Position numbers and translations under genes: made by a program
The notes under the pieces: generated by a model
The model's input: only the letters and a program-made list of their open reading frames with translations
Database searches by the model: none
Told to the model about the DNA's origin: nothing
Assembly: GCF_026870155.1 (NCBI RefSeq)
Contig: NZ_CP113975.1
Coordinates: 186,001-250,000 of the forward strand
Origin: Flavobacterium marginilacus
GTDB taxonomy: Bacteria > Bacteroidota > Bacteroidia > Flavobacteriales > Flavobacteriaceae
Reading direction: 5' to 3'
Length of the DNA: 64,000 nucleotides
Part shown: piece by piece, positions 1-9,800 of the stretch
How the letters are laid out: each line of letters begins with the position of its first letter
Numbering within the stretch: position 1 is the first letter of the stretch

Positions 1-1
1 G

Positions 2-127
2 CGAAGCATCGGACATAAGGAAACTCAGGAATTAGCCGTAATGGTCGATACTTTTCACCCGCTTATGGTGACCGAAGAAGCCATGGGAATTGATGACGGA
101 CAGTATTATAAATCTTGGACAGAATAA
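2..127 (+). CDS. hmgA: Homogentisate 1,2-dioxygenase, C-terminal end (partial)
   Basis: Only the last 41 codons lie in the window; the 5' part is off the left edge. The visible tail (GHKETQELAVMVDTF, then LMVTEEAM and YYKSW before TAA) matches my recollection of the C-terminus of bacterial homogentisate dioxygenase, the Fe(II) enzyme that opens the homogentisate ring to maleylacetoacetate in tyrosine breakdown. The next gene on the same strand makes homogentisate from 4-hydroxyphenylpyruvate, so the two steps are adjacent, which supports the call. The catalytic residues are outside the window and cannot be checked. Confidence 0.8.
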   Translation, partial: RSIGHKETQELAVMVDTFHPLMVTEEAMGIDDGQYYKSWTE

Positions 128-137
128 AAAAAATATT

Positions 138-223
138 TTACCGCAAAGAACTCAAGAAAAGTTCACGCAAAGAACACAAAGCTTTGCGGAACTTTGCGTA
201 AAACTTTGCGCTCTCTGCGGTAA
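138..223. repeat. Long imperfect palindrome built of CAAAG motifs
   Basis: The segment starts TTACCGCAAAGA and ends TCTCTGCGGTAA, and its interior alternates GCAAAG/CACAAAG with CTTTGCG, so the transcript would fold into a hairpin of about 85 nt. It fills the gap between the two tyrosine-catabolism genes. A similar CACAAAG palindrome lies at 26147-26257. It may act as an mRNA processing or stability element or as a terminator; it has no clean T-run. Confidence 0.7.
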
Positions 224-293
224 GAAAAACACAATCTACAACAATATTTCGGTTCGTCAAATAAACGATTGACCGATTAAACAAATAAACATC

Positions 294-1454
294 ATGAGTA
301 AAGAAATAAAATCAGTAGAATACGGATTAGAGAAAATATTTGAAGGAGCACAGGATTTCCTTCCGTTATTAGGAACCGATTATGTAGAATTCTACGTAGG
401 CAACGCAAAACAATCGGCTCATTATTATAAAACCGCTTTTGGTTATCAGTCATTGGCTTATGCCGGACTGGAAACGGGCGTAAAAGACAAAGCTTCATAT
501 GTTTTGAAACAAGACAAAATCCGAATTGTTTTGACAACTCCTTTAACGCAGGACTCTCCAATCCATGATCATTTGAAAAAGCACGGAGACGGCGTAAAAG
601 TAGCCGCACTTTGGGTAGAAGATGCCCGAAGCGCTTATGAAGAAACAATGAAACGCGGCGCTCGTTCTTTTATGGAACCAACAGTAGAGCAGGATGAGTA
701 TGGAGAAGTAGTGCGTTCTGGAATTTATACGTATGGAGAAACGGTTCATATTTTTGTGGAACGAAAAAATTATAAAGGTGTTTTCCTGCCAGGTTACAAA
801 GAGTGGAAATCCGATTATAATCCAGAACCAACGGGGCTTAAATATATAGATCACATGGTAGGAAATGTGGGCTGGAACGAAATGAATACTTGGGTTAAAT
901 TTTATGAAGATGTGATGGGATTTGTGAATTTCCTGTCATTTGATGACAAACAAATCAATACCGAATACTCAGCTTTGATGAGTAAAGTAATGTCCAATGG
1001 CAACGGAAGAATCAAATTCCCTATCAATGAACCAGCCGAAGGAAAGAAAAAATCGCAAATCGAAGAATACCTGGATTTTTACGGAGGACCAGGAATTCAG
1101 CACATCGCCATTGCTACTGACGATATTATAAAAACAGTTTCGGAGTTGAAAGCGAGAGGAGTGGAGTTTTTATCGTCCCCTCCTCACGCTTACTATGAAG
1201 CTATTCCCGAGAGATTGGGCGTACACATGAGTATGATGAAAGAAGATTTGAATGAAATAGAAAAACTGGCGATTATGGTTGATGCCGATGAAGACGGTTA
1301 TTTATTGCAGATTTTTACCAAACCTGTTCAAGACCGTCCTACCTTGTTTTTTGAAATTATTCAGCGAATGGGAGCCAAAGGATTTGGTGCGGGGAACTTT
1401 AAAGCACTTTTTGAATCTATTGAGCGTGAACAGGAATTACGAGGAACTCTGTAA
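294..1454 (+). CDS. hppD: 4-hydroxyphenylpyruvate dioxygenase
   Basis: This 386-residue protein has the two-VOC-domain architecture of HPPD, which converts 4-hydroxyphenylpyruvate to homogentisate with loss of CO2. The C-terminal domain carries the expected iron ligands: His187 in DHMVGNV, His270 in QHIAIATDD and Glu354 in FFEIIQR. The C-terminal RMGAKGFGAGNFKALF block is the family signature that closes over the active site. Length is normal for the family. The ATG at 294 follows the palindrome at 138-223 and no nearer in-frame start fits the N-terminus. It lies downstream of hmgA, which uses its product; a shared transcript is likely but no promoter was identified between them. Confidence 0.95.
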   Translation: MSKEIKSVEYGLEKIFEGAQDFLPLLGTDYVEFYVGNAKQSAHYYKTAFGYQSLAYAGLETGVKDKASYVLKQDKIRIVLTTPLTQDSPIHDHLKKHGDGVKVAALWVEDARSAYEETMKRGARSFMEPTVEQDEYGEVVRSGIYTYGETVHIFVERKNYKGVFLPGYKEWKSDYNPEPTGLKYIDHMVGNVGWNEMNTWVKFYEDVMGFVNFLSFDDKQINTEYSALMSKVMSNGNGRIKFPINEPAEGKKKSQIEEYLDFYGGPGIQHIAIATDDIIKTVSELKARGVEFLSSPPHAYYEAIPERLGVHMSMMKEDLNEIEKLAIMVDADEDGYLLQIFTKPVQDRPTLFFEIIQRMGAKGFGAGNFKALFESIEREQELRGTL

Positions 1455-1563
1455 AATTCAATTATTTTTACATTATCAAAAAAAATAATAGTTAAAGAAC
1501 CCTTAAAGGTGCAAATGTTGTGTTAAACTTGGTTTTTTGCTAAAAATAATTCGATTTATGCAA

Positions 1564-1571
1564 TAACTTTG
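1564..1571 (+). promoter_or_regulatory. Bacteroidetes -7 promoter box TAACTTTG
   Basis: TAACTTTG fits the Bacteroidetes housekeeping -7 consensus TAnnTTTG. A TTG lies about 24 nt upstream, a longer spacer than usual. Transcription would start near 1577, about 160 nt before the next ORF and about 80 nt before a strong terminator. Confidence 0.5.
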
Positions 1572-1576
1572 CACCT

Positions 1577-1690
1577 GTAAACAACGAAGGGGTGGTTTCC
1601 TTCTTAGTTTCATATAAATTTTCATAATTTATAGTTTTTTGGTTAGTTAATAGCATAAAAACTCAGTCATTAATTTGACTGAGTTTTTTT
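1577..1690 (+). ncRNA. Candidate small RNA or attenuated leader
   Basis: A -7 box at 1564-1571 is followed, with no ORF of note between, by an intrinsic terminator at 1657-1690. The predicted transcript of about 110 nt carries a short 5' hairpin (GAAGG...CCTTC near 1585-1602) and the terminator stem-loop. It could be a free sRNA or a leader that attenuates the DUF3108/tryptophan dioxygenase operon starting at 1737. No known family was recognised. Confidence 0.35.
1657..1690 (+). terminator. Rho-independent terminator
   Basis: AACTCAGTC pairs with GACTGAGTT around an 8-nt AT-rich loop and is followed by a run of seven T. It lies upstream of the gene at 1737, so it ends the short transcript from 1577 or acts as an attenuator. 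Confidence 0.8.
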
Positions 1691-1736
1691 GTTTTAATAC
1701 ATTTGAGATTTATTTTTTATAATATATCGAAATCCA

Positions 1737-2510
1737 ATGAAAAAAATTATAATTTTCTTGTTAGTGATTATCACTTTAGGTTTCGATACACAAAAGGAGG
1801 AAGCTTTTGCTGCAGGCGAATTTCTAAAGTTTAGAGTTCATTACGGTATTATAAATGCAGGTTATGCAACTATCGAAGTTAAGGATGAAACACTGAATAA
1901 TGAGCCAGTTTTTCATGTAATAGGAAAAGGCTTTTCTACAGGTATGACCAAATTCTTTTTTGAAGTTGAGGATGTTTATGAAAGCTATATAGACAAAGAA
2001 ACCAGGAACCCGTATCGTTTTGTTCGAAAAATCAATGAAGGCGGTTATACCAAAAATCAGGAAGGATTTTTCAATCAGAGAACTAACAGGATATTGGTAA
2101 AAGATTATAAACACAAAACAGAAAAGGCTTTCGATTTTCCCAAAAACGCGCAGGATATTCTTTCCTCATTTTATTATCTGCGCAATTATCCCAATATCAA
2201 TAAAATAAAAGCTGGAGAATCTGTTATTATCGACATGTTTTTTGATGGAGAGATTACAAAATTTAAGTTAAAATTTATAGGTAGAGAAGATATTAAAACT
2301 AAATTTGGAGTCGTTTCGACCATGATTTTTAGACCTTTGGTGCAGTCTGGACGTATATTTAAAGAAGAGGAAAGTTTAACTTTATGGATTTCAGACGACT
2401 ATAATAAGATCCCCGTTCGGATAAAAGCAACACTTTTGGTAGGGTCTTTAAAAGCGGATTTGGAAGATTACAAAGGGTTAAATAATCCGTTTAAATTAAA
2501 AGCAAAATGA
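1737..2510 (+). CDS. DUF3108 domain-containing exported protein
   Basis: The 257-residue product starts with a hydrophobic signal sequence (MKKIIIFLLVIITLGF) and continues with the beta-rich pattern of DUF3108 proteins: FKVHYG-like FRVHYGIINAGYATIEV near residue 30, then FFEVEDVYESYID and a C-terminal LWISDDYNKIPVRI motif. DUF3108 proteins are predicted periplasmic or outer-membrane-associated beta-sheet proteins of unknown function. Its last codon overlaps the ATG of the next gene (ATGA at 2507-2510), so it is translationally coupled to tryptophan 2,3-dioxygenase. No enzymatic motif is visible. The domain call rests on remembered family patterns. Confidence 0.75.
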   Translation: MKKIIIFLLVIITLGFDTQKEEAFAAGEFLKFRVHYGIINAGYATIEVKDETLNNEPVFHVIGKGFSTGMTKFFFEVEDVYESYIDKETRNPYRFVRKINEGGYTKNQEGFFNQRTNRILVKDYKHKTEKAFDFPKNAQDILSSFYYLRNYPNINKIKAGESVIIDMFFDGEITKFKLKFIGREDIKTKFGVVSTMIFRPLVQSGRIFKEEESLTLWISDDYNKIPVRIKATLLVGSLKADLEDYKGLNNPFKLKAK

Positions 2511-3439
2511 CAATAAATGATACCACAGCATCAATTTTAGATGAAATTGATCAAAAATTCCAGCAGATTAATCAAAAAACGGAAACCCATCTTGAAGGAT
2601 TGCTTTGGTCAAAACCAATAACATATTGGGATTATATACAGACAGATGCTTTATTGAATCTGCAGATTCAGAGAACAACACTGCCCGATGAAATGGTTTT
2701 TATAATGTATCATCAAGTCAATGAACTGCTTTTTAAAATGATACTTTGGGAAATGCATCAGATTTCCTATGCTGAAAAATTGACGGCAGTTTTTTTTACC
2801 GAAAGGTTAATGAGAATCAGCCGATACTTTGATATGCTTACCACTTCTTTTGATATTATGGGCGATGGAATGGAGGTAGAGCAATACATGAAGTTTAGAA
2901 ATACGCTGACTCCGGCAAGCGGTTTTCAAAGCGCACAGTACAGAATGATAGAGATTGCTTCCACGGATTTAATTAATCTTATCGATTACCGTTTTCGTTC
3001 CACTATTGACCGAAATACGCCTTATGAACACGCCTTGGATCATATGTATTGGCAGGCTGCAGGAAAGGATCATCAAACAGGCGAGAAGTCCTATTTACTT
3101 TTAGAATTTGAACGTAAATACAAAGCGGCATTTATAACTCAAATGAAAGAATACAACACGATAAACCTTTGGCAGAAATTCAAACAGCTGCCAGATACTG
3201 ACCGTGAAAATCCCGAATTAGTTAAGGCGATGCGTCATTATGACCATACAGTAAATGTTACTTGGGTTATGGGACATCTGAATGCTGCCAGAAAATATAT
3301 TGATAACGGTAAAGGAGACGGTGAAGCCACCGGCGGGAGCGATTGGAAAAAATATATGCACCCTAGATACCAAAGAAGGATTTTTTTTCCTGAGCTTTGG
3401 AGTAAGGAAGAACTAGCTAATTGGGGTGTAGAAAACTAA
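2507..3439 (+). CDS. kynA: Tryptophan 2,3-dioxygenase
   Basis: The 310-residue protein carries the signature of the heme enzyme that converts L-tryptophan to N-formylkynurenine. Visible family blocks are TYWDYIQTDALLNLQIQ, DEMVFIMYHQVNELLFKMIL with the substrate-contacting region, the FRNTLTPASGFQSAQYR segment and a C-terminal GHLNAARKYI followed by EATGGSDWKKYM, the region that closes over substrate and heme. It is all-helical, as expected. The start overlaps the preceding stop by 4 bp (ATGA), giving coupled translation. Other kynurenine-pathway genes are not in this window. Its location two genes from HPPD makes a small aromatic amino acid degradation block. Confidence 0.93.
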   Translation: MTINDTTASILDEIDQKFQQINQKTETHLEGLLWSKPITYWDYIQTDALLNLQIQRTTLPDEMVFIMYHQVNELLFKMILWEMHQISYAEKLTAVFFTERLMRISRYFDMLTTSFDIMGDGMEVEQYMKFRNTLTPASGFQSAQYRMIEIASTDLINLIDYRFRSTIDRNTPYEHALDHMYWQAAGKDHQTGEKSYLLLEFERKYKAAFITQMKEYNTINLWQKFKQLPDTDRENPELVKAMRHYDHTVNVTWVMGHLNAARKYIDNGKGDGEATGGSDWKKYMHPRYQRRIFFPELWSKEELANWGVEN

Positions 3440-3456
3440 AGATAAAAAGAGATAAT

Positions 3457-4674
3457 TTGAAAAAGATAATTGTAATTGCGGCAGTCCTTTTTTCCTTAAT
3501 TTCTTGTGATAAAGATAAGGAAGCTGTAGAAAATCATGTGATTCCAAAATCTAAAAAAAGTGATTTTGGATTTAAGTTTTCGGATTTTAATGTTGTTCTG
3601 GATTCGGTAAAACCTGGAGATACTTTTGGAAGCATTCTGCAGAATCAAAATATTGGCGATAAAAAAGTATTTGATATTGTAGCTCAGGTAAAAGATACTT
3701 TTGATGTGCGTACCATTAGAATTAATAAAAAGTATACACTGCTTCGTTCCAAGAATAAAACGAACACTTTAAATGTTTTTATCTACCAGCCCGATGCGCT
3801 TCATTATTATGTAATAGATTTAAGGGATTCAATTGCAAAAGCTTCTAAAAAAACAAAACCTTTAACATTAAAACGCAGAACCATTGGCGGTGTATTAAAA
3901 GGGTCCTTATCTGAAACTTTAGATAACGCAAAAGTGGAAGGTGCTCTAGCGAGTAAAATTTCTAAGATTTTTGCATGGTCTATTGATTTCTTTAAAGTTA
4001 AAAAAGGAGACCGTTTTGGTTTGACTTTTACTGAGCGCTATATTAACGATTCTATTTATGACGGTGTTGACAGTCTTCAGGCAGCTTTTTTTGAATATAA
4101 AGGCAAAATTATTTATGCTTTTCCATTCGAACAAAATCAAGGGTCAGGAAGTGTCGATTATTATGATGAAGATGGAAAAACACTGAAGAATTTCTTTCTT
4201 AAGACACCAATTAAATTTAGTCACATTACCTCTCATTTTAGTGCTAATCGTTTTCATCCTGTACAGCAGATCTGGAAAGCGCATAAAGGAACTGATTATG
4301 CAGCACCATATGGAACACCTATCTCAACTACAGCAGCAGGTATTGTAGAGCAAACAGGTTATACTGCGGGTAATGGAAATTTTGTAAAAGTGAAGCATAA
4401 TAAGGTCTATTCGACTCAATATTTACATATGTCCAGAATATTAGTGCGACGCGGACAACATGTGACTCAAGGACAGACTATTGGTTTAGTAGGAAGTACA
4501 GGGCTGGCTACAGGACCGCATGTATGTTACCGTTTTTGGAAAAATGGAGTGCAAGTCGATGCTTTACGATTAAAATTGCCTAATGGAGAACCAATGAATC
4601 CAAAAAATAAAGCAAGATTTTTGAAGAAAATAGAGCATTTAAAATTTGAATTGGATAGCGTATCTAATTTGTAA
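3457..4674 (+). CDS. M23 family peptidoglycan endopeptidase, lipoprotein
   Basis: I place the start at the TTG at 3457, not at the upstream TTG at 3421, because 3457 gives a clean lipoprotein signal, MKKIIVIAAVLFSLISC, with lipobox LISC; the 3421 start would lie inside the tryptophan dioxygenase gene. The 405-residue protein has an OapA/LysM-like N-terminal region (VKPGDTFGSILQ) and a C-terminal LytM domain. The zinc-ligand motifs are visible: FHPVQQIWKAHKGTDYAAP (HxxxD) and TQYLHMS with the later TGLATGPHVCYRFW (HxH-type). It probably cleaves peptide cross-links in the periplasm during growth or division. The start is 17 nt after the kynA stop, so it is likely cotranscribed. Confidence 0.88.
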   Translation: MKKIIVIAAVLFSLISCDKDKEAVENHVIPKSKKSDFGFKFSDFNVVLDSVKPGDTFGSILQNQNIGDKKVFDIVAQVKDTFDVRTIRINKKYTLLRSKNKTNTLNVFIYQPDALHYYVIDLRDSIAKASKKTKPLTLKRRTIGGVLKGSLSETLDNAKVEGALASKISKIFAWSIDFFKVKKGDRFGLTFTERYINDSIYDGVDSLQAAFFEYKGKIIYAFPFEQNQGSGSVDYYDEDGKTLKNFFLKTPIKFSHITSHFSANRFHPVQQIWKAHKGTDYAAPYGTPISTTAAGIVEQTGYTAGNGNFVKVKHNKVYSTQYLHMSRILVRRGQHVTQGQTIGLVGSTGLATGPHVCYRFWKNGVQVDALRLKLPNGEPMNPKNKARFLKKIEHLKFELDSVSNL

Positions 4675-4770
4675 TAAAAAATTTCAGGGTATTTCAAGAG
4701 TTAAATTGTTATTCTCAAATTGAATTTATTTTTAGGGGGTTTAAGTGTTCTCACTTTCGAAAAATATTTT

Positions 4771-4829
4771 AGCCACAGATTCACAGATTAAAAAGGATTT
4801 AAAATTTGTGTATCTGAGGCTGTTTTTTT
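4771..4829 (+). repeat. Imperfect palindrome ending in a T-run
   Basis: AGCCACAGATTCACAGAT near 4771 pairs with ATTTGTGTATCTGAGGCT near 4803 at 15 of 18 positions, followed by TG and seven T. It resembles the CACAGATT-type long hairpins I associate with Bacteroidetes intergenic regions and could end transcription from the M23 gene. Confidence 0.6.
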
Positions 4830-4875
4830 ATTGTTATATAATTGTCTGATTTTAGTCCATTCAAACTTAATTCAG

Positions 4876-4883
4876 TAAATTTG
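4876..4883 (+). promoter_or_regulatory. -7 promoter box TAAATTTG for pgi
   Basis: This is a perfect TAnnTTTG match 25 nt before the pgi ATG at 4908. Transcription would begin near 4889, which excludes the longer in-frame start at 4842. Confidence 0.7.
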
Positions 4884-4907
4884 CACAACATAAAAAATAA
4901 GAATAAA

Positions 4908-6551
4908 ATGGCTTTAAATACAATAAACCCAACCGAAACTTCTGCCTGGAAAAAACTTCAGGCACACTATACTGAAATACAAAATGCTTCAATGGCAGCA
5001 ATGTTTCAAGCTGACTCATCAAGAACCGAAAAGTTTCATTTGAAATGGAATGATTTTTTAGTTGATTACTCTAAAAACAGAATTAGTCAAGAAACTATTG
5101 ATTTGCTGCTTGAATTAGCAGATGAAACTGGTTTGAAAAGTGCTGTTGCTGATTATTTTGGCGGAGAAATTATCAATCAAACGGAAGGCAGAGCTGTTCT
5201 GCACACTGCTTTGAGAGCTCCGGCATCTGCTGTAATCAATGTAGACGGCGTGAATGTGATGCCAGAAGTATATGAAGTAAAGAATAAAGTAAAATCGTTT
5301 ACTAACGAAGTTACTTCAGGACAAAGAACAGGTTATACAGGAAAAGCATTTACTGATGTTGTTAATATAGGTATCGGCGGTTCTGATTTGGGGCCAGTTA
5401 TGGCTGTTGAAGCTCTGCAATACTATAAAAATCATTTAAACGTACATTTTGCATCGAATGTTGATGGAGATCACGTAAATGAAATCATTAAAAAACTAAA
5501 TCCTGAAACTACTTTATTTGTTATTGTTTCTAAAACTTTTACAACTCAGGAAACTTTAACTAACTCAGAAACTATAAAGGCTTGGTTTTTAAAATCAGCT
5601 AAGCAGGAAGATGTCGCTAAACACTTTGTGGCTGTTTCTACTAATATTCAAAAAGTAACTGAATTTGGTATCAACCCAGAAAACGTATTCCCAATGTGGG
5701 ATTGGGTTGGAGGACGTTTTTCTTTATGGAGTGCAGTAGGTCTTTCAATAAGTCTGGCAGTTGGTTTTGATAACTTTAATGATTTGTTGGTTGGAGCTAA
5801 TGAAATGGATGAGCATTTCAAAACAGCTGATTTTGACAAAAACATACCAGTAATATTAGCATTGTTAAGCGTTTGGTACAATAATTTCTTTGGAGCCGAA
5901 AGTGAAGCCTTGATTCCTTATACACAATATTTACAGAAACTGGCTCCTTATTTACAGCAGGGAACAATGGAAAGTAATGGTAAAAGTGTTGGCCGTGACG
6001 GGAAGCCTGTAAATTATGAAACAGGGACCATTATTTGGGGTGAACCAGGAACCAATGCACAGCACGCGTTTTTTCAGTTAATTCACCAAGGGACTAAATT
6101 GATTCCTTCGGATTTTATTGGATTCGTAAAACCATTATACGGAGATGAAGATCACCATGACAAATTAATGTCGAACTTTTTTGCGCAGACAGAAGCTTTG
6201 ATGAATGGAAAATCTCAAGAACAGGTTCAGGCAGAATTTGATAAACAAGGATTAAGCGCAGAAAAGGCAAGTGCACTTTTGCCTTTCAAAGTATTTACAG
6301 GAAATAAACCAACTAATACAATTTTGATTCAAAAGCTGACGCCAAAATCTTTAGGTTCATTGATTGCCATGTATGAGCATAAAATTTTCGTACAGGGAAT
6401 TATATGGAACATTTTTAGTTTTGACCAATGGGGAGTTGAACTAGGGAAGCAGTTAGCTAATTCTATTTTAGAGGAAATTAATTCTAAAACGGTAAAAACC
6501 CATGATAGTTCGACTACTTTTTTACTTAACCATTTTTTAAAAAACAAGTAG
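4908..6551 (+). CDS. pgi: Glucose-6-phosphate isomerase
   Basis: The 547-residue enzyme interconverts glucose-6-phosphate and fructose-6-phosphate in glycolysis. Length and motifs are those of the large bacterial/eukaryotic PGI type: [22 protein letters not shown] for phosphate binding, [38 protein letters not shown] and [19 protein letters not shown] with the catalytic Glu/His region, and QWGVELGK near the end. I use the ATG at 4908 because the promoter box at 4876-4883 lies between it and the longer in-frame TTG at 4842. It is monocistronic, with a strong terminator at 6578. Confidence 0.97.
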   Translation: MALNTINPTETSAWKKLQAHYTEIQNASMAAMFQADSSRTEKFHLKWNDFLVDYSKNRISQETIDLLLELADETGLKSAVADYFGGEIINQTEGRAVLHTALRAPASAVINVDGVNVMPEVYEVKNKVKSFTNEVTSGQRTGYTGKAFTDVVNIGIGGSDLGPVMAVEALQYYKNHLNVHFASNVDGDHVNEIIKKLNPETTLFVIVSKTFTTQETLTNSETIKAWFLKSAKQEDVAKHFVAVSTNIQKVTEFGINPENVFPMWDWVGGRFSLWSAVGLSISLAVGFDNFNDLLVGANEMDEHFKTADFDKNIPVILALLSVWYNNFFGAESEALIPYTQYLQKLAPYLQQGTMESNGKSVGRDGKPVNYETGTIIWGEPGTNAQHAFFQLIHQGTKLIPSDFIGFVKPLYGDEDHHDKLMSNFFAQTEALMNGKSQEQVQAEFDKQGLSAEKASALLPFKVFTGNKPTNTILIQKLTPKSLGSLIAMYEHKIFVQGIIWNIFSFDQWGVELGKQLANSILEEINSKTVKTHDSSTTFLLNHFLKNK

Positions 6552-6577
6552 ATTCTTTAGTATCACGTTAAGAAATT

Positions 6578-6615
6578 AAAAAGCCCTGATATTCGAATAT
6601 CGGGGCTTTTTTTAT
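6578..6615 (+). terminator. Rho-independent terminator of pgi
   Basis: AAAAGCCCTGATATTCG pairs with CGAATATCGGGGCTTTT almost perfectly, followed by a T-run, 27 nt after the pgi stop. Confidence 0.9.
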
Positions 6616-6823
6616 TGGTTTCAAAAGAGTTTTTTTTTAAATAATTCAAATCAAAACGATTGTTATTGAAATTTTAATTATGACATTCTTGTTTATTTTA
6701 GTTAAATTATAGATAAAAACTAAAATATTAATTAATAAATACGGATATGGTTATTTAGTATGCATGTATAGTAAAAGAAGCAATTTCTTAAAGCATTGTT
6801 AACATTTATTCGTTTAAATGTTA

Positions 6824-6831
6824 TAATTTTG
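6824..6831 (+). promoter_or_regulatory. -7 promoter box TAATTTTG
   Basis: TAATTTTG lies 44 nt upstream of the ATG of the receptor at 6875, with a TTG near 6796. The 6552-6874 gap otherwise holds only the pgi terminator and AT-rich sequence. Confidence 0.6.
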
Positions 6832-6874
6832 CCAAAAATATTTAAACTAAAACAAAACACAAACATTCAAGAAA

Positions 6875-9800
6875 ATGAAAAAAATTATTTTTATTTTGAT
6901 TATTTTTCTCTCGGTTTTAGGTCAGGCTCAAGTTACGAGTTCGGCAATTTCTGGAACAGTTAGATCAGAAACGGGGCAAGGACTCCCAGGAGCAACTGTT
7001 GAAATTGTTCACAAGCCAACAGGGACAAAATACTTTTCAAATACAGGTTATGACGGTGGTTATGCTGCGCAAGGTTTAAGACCAGGAGGGCCTTATACAG
7101 TTAAAGTTACTTATATTGGTTATAAGACAACTGAGATTACTGATGTCAATGTAGGTTTAGGTAATAACCTTACTGTGAATGTAAATATTCAACAAGAATC
7201 AAGTGCCCTTAAAGAAGTTGTGGTTACTACAAAAACAAAAGGCAATTTTAATAAAGGAAAAACAGGTGCATCACAACAATTTTCTAATAGAGAGATTTCA
7301 GCTGTACCAGTATTAGGAGCTCGTTCTATAAATTCGGTTACTAAATATAATGCTAATGCAGGTGCAAACGGAACTTTTGGTGGTCAGGATTCAAGATTAA
7401 ATAACTTTACTATTGATGGTTCGGTATTTAATAATGGATTTGGACTAGGGAGCGATTCTCAAGCTGGAGGTAGAACAGGTTCAACGGCAATTTCATTAGA
7501 TGCTATTGAACAATTGCAAGTAAGTGTGGCGCCATATGATGTTCGTCAGTCAGGATTTTTAGGATCAGGAATTAATGCTGTGACTAAAAGTGGTACAAAT
7601 GAAATTGAAGGATCTGTTTATAACTCATTTAGAAATAATGGTAAAAACTATATTGGGAATCACGCTGGTGATGTGAAAGTAACTTCAGGTAAATTTGACG
7701 AAACGGTATGGGGAGCTCGTATTGGAGCGCCAATCATTAAAGATAAATTATTCTTTTTTGGAAATTTTGAAAAAATTGAAAATATTAGCCCTGCTACAAA
7801 CTGGACATCTACAGGATCTCCTAATCCAAGTGGACAAATTTCTCTTCCAACGTATACTGAAATGCAGACTCTTTCTAATTTTATGAAAGAGAAATTTGGT
7901 TATGATACAGGCGCATGGGAAAATTATGATGCCAAAAAAAGTTCAAAAAAATTCTTAGGTAGAATTGATTGGAATATTAATGATAATCATAAGCTTACTG
8001 CAAGATACGTTCATCATGATTCTTCGTCTGATGAATTAACATCTAATTCAAATTCATTAGGTTTTGGAAATAGAAGAACAAGTTCTTTGGCTATGTCATT
8101 CCAAAATAGCGGTTATACTATTTTAGACAATACTAGATCTATTGTAATAGAGTTAAACAGTAAATTAAGCAATTCTTGGTACAATAACTTTATTGGAGGT
8201 TACGACAAGCAGATAGAAGACAGAGGTTTACAAGGAGGAGGTCTGTTCCCAACTATCGATATTAAACAAGGATCGGCAACTTACATTTCAGTTGGTTTAG
8301 ATCCTTTTACTCAAGGGAATAAACTTAATTATTCAACTTTACACTTCACTGATAATTTGACTAAAACTATCGGAAAACATTCTTTAGTATTTGGTGCAAA
8401 TTTCGAATATTTTAAATCTGAAAATTTATTTTTCTCAGGATCAAACGGTGTTTACATCTTTAACTCGTTAACTGATTTTTACGCGGCTGCTAATCAGTCT
8501 GTTGCAAATGCTGGTGCTCCATCATCTGTAAGTCTTACTTCACCTGCACGTTTTCAATACAAATATTCTGCCTTACCAGGTGGTGCAGAACCTTGGCAAA
8601 TATTAAAATCTAACAAGTTAGATTTATATGCTCAGGATGAAATGAAGTTAAGTGACAAATTCAAATTTACGGTAGGTTTAAGAGTTTCAAGAGTTTGGTA
8701 TGCTGATACAGCATTAGAGAATCCAACAGTAACTGCGATGACTTTTGCTAATGGTGAAAAATTGAATACAGGTGATATGCCGGATGCAGCATATTTATTT
8801 GAACCTAGAGTTGGTTTCAATCTTGACTTAAAAGGAGATGCTGTTACAATAGTTCGAGGTGGTTCGGGTATATTTACTGGTAGATCTCCTGCAGTATATA
8901 TATCAAATCAAGTTGGTAATAATGGTGTACTTACAGGTTCAGTAGATGCTAGTGGTGCTGCTTTGGTAGCGGGAGGATATGGTTTTACTCCAAGACCTGC
9001 TGATTATTTTACTCCAGCAACACCTACTGCTCCATCTTTTTATGATTTATCTTTTAATGATAAAAAATTTAAATCTCCTCAGGTTTGGAAAACTACTTTG
9101 GCTGTTGATCAAAAGCTTCTATATGGATTTACAGGTACTGTTGAGGCAATTATTCAAAAAAACATTAATGCTATTCACTATTACAATGCCAACTTTGATG
9201 CTCCAGTAGGAACTTTCAGTGGTACTGACAACAGACCAAGATATGCTCGTAATGATAATGGTGTACGTGTAAATGATAATGTTTCAAATGGAATCGTTTT
9301 AACAAACTCTAATGAAGGATATTTTTATTCTACTACATTTAAATTAGAATATCCATACCAAAAAGGACTTTGGGGATCATTCGCCTATACTCATTCTAAA
9401 GCTACTGATTTAATTTCTCCAGGGTCAGTTGCTTCTGGTTCTTGGACTGGTGCTAGATCTGTAAATGGTAATAATGATTTAGAAGTGTCAAATTCAAATA
9501 ACAATACGCCAAATCGTTTAGTAGGTGTTATTGGTTATAGAATTGAATATGGTAAAGGTCTAGGTGGTGCAACTTCGATAAATTTAGGATATATTGGAGA
9601 ACAAGCAAATCCGTTTTCTTACACATATAGTGGTGATATGAATGGAGATAGAGTTAGTGCAAATGATTTAATCTATGTGCCAAATAGTGCAAATGAGCTT
9701 CGTTTTGTTCCTCTTGTAGTAACTAGTACTAATACCGTAACTGGAGTTACAACAACTAGAACTTATACAGAGGCGGAACAAAGAACTGCATTTGATGCTT

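Noticed and set aside
90..272. 60-residue ORF at the left edge
   Set aside because: It overlaps the hmgA end and reads through the CAAAG palindrome.
4842..4907. Upstream start of pgi
   Set aside because: A promoter box lies between it and the ATG at 4908.
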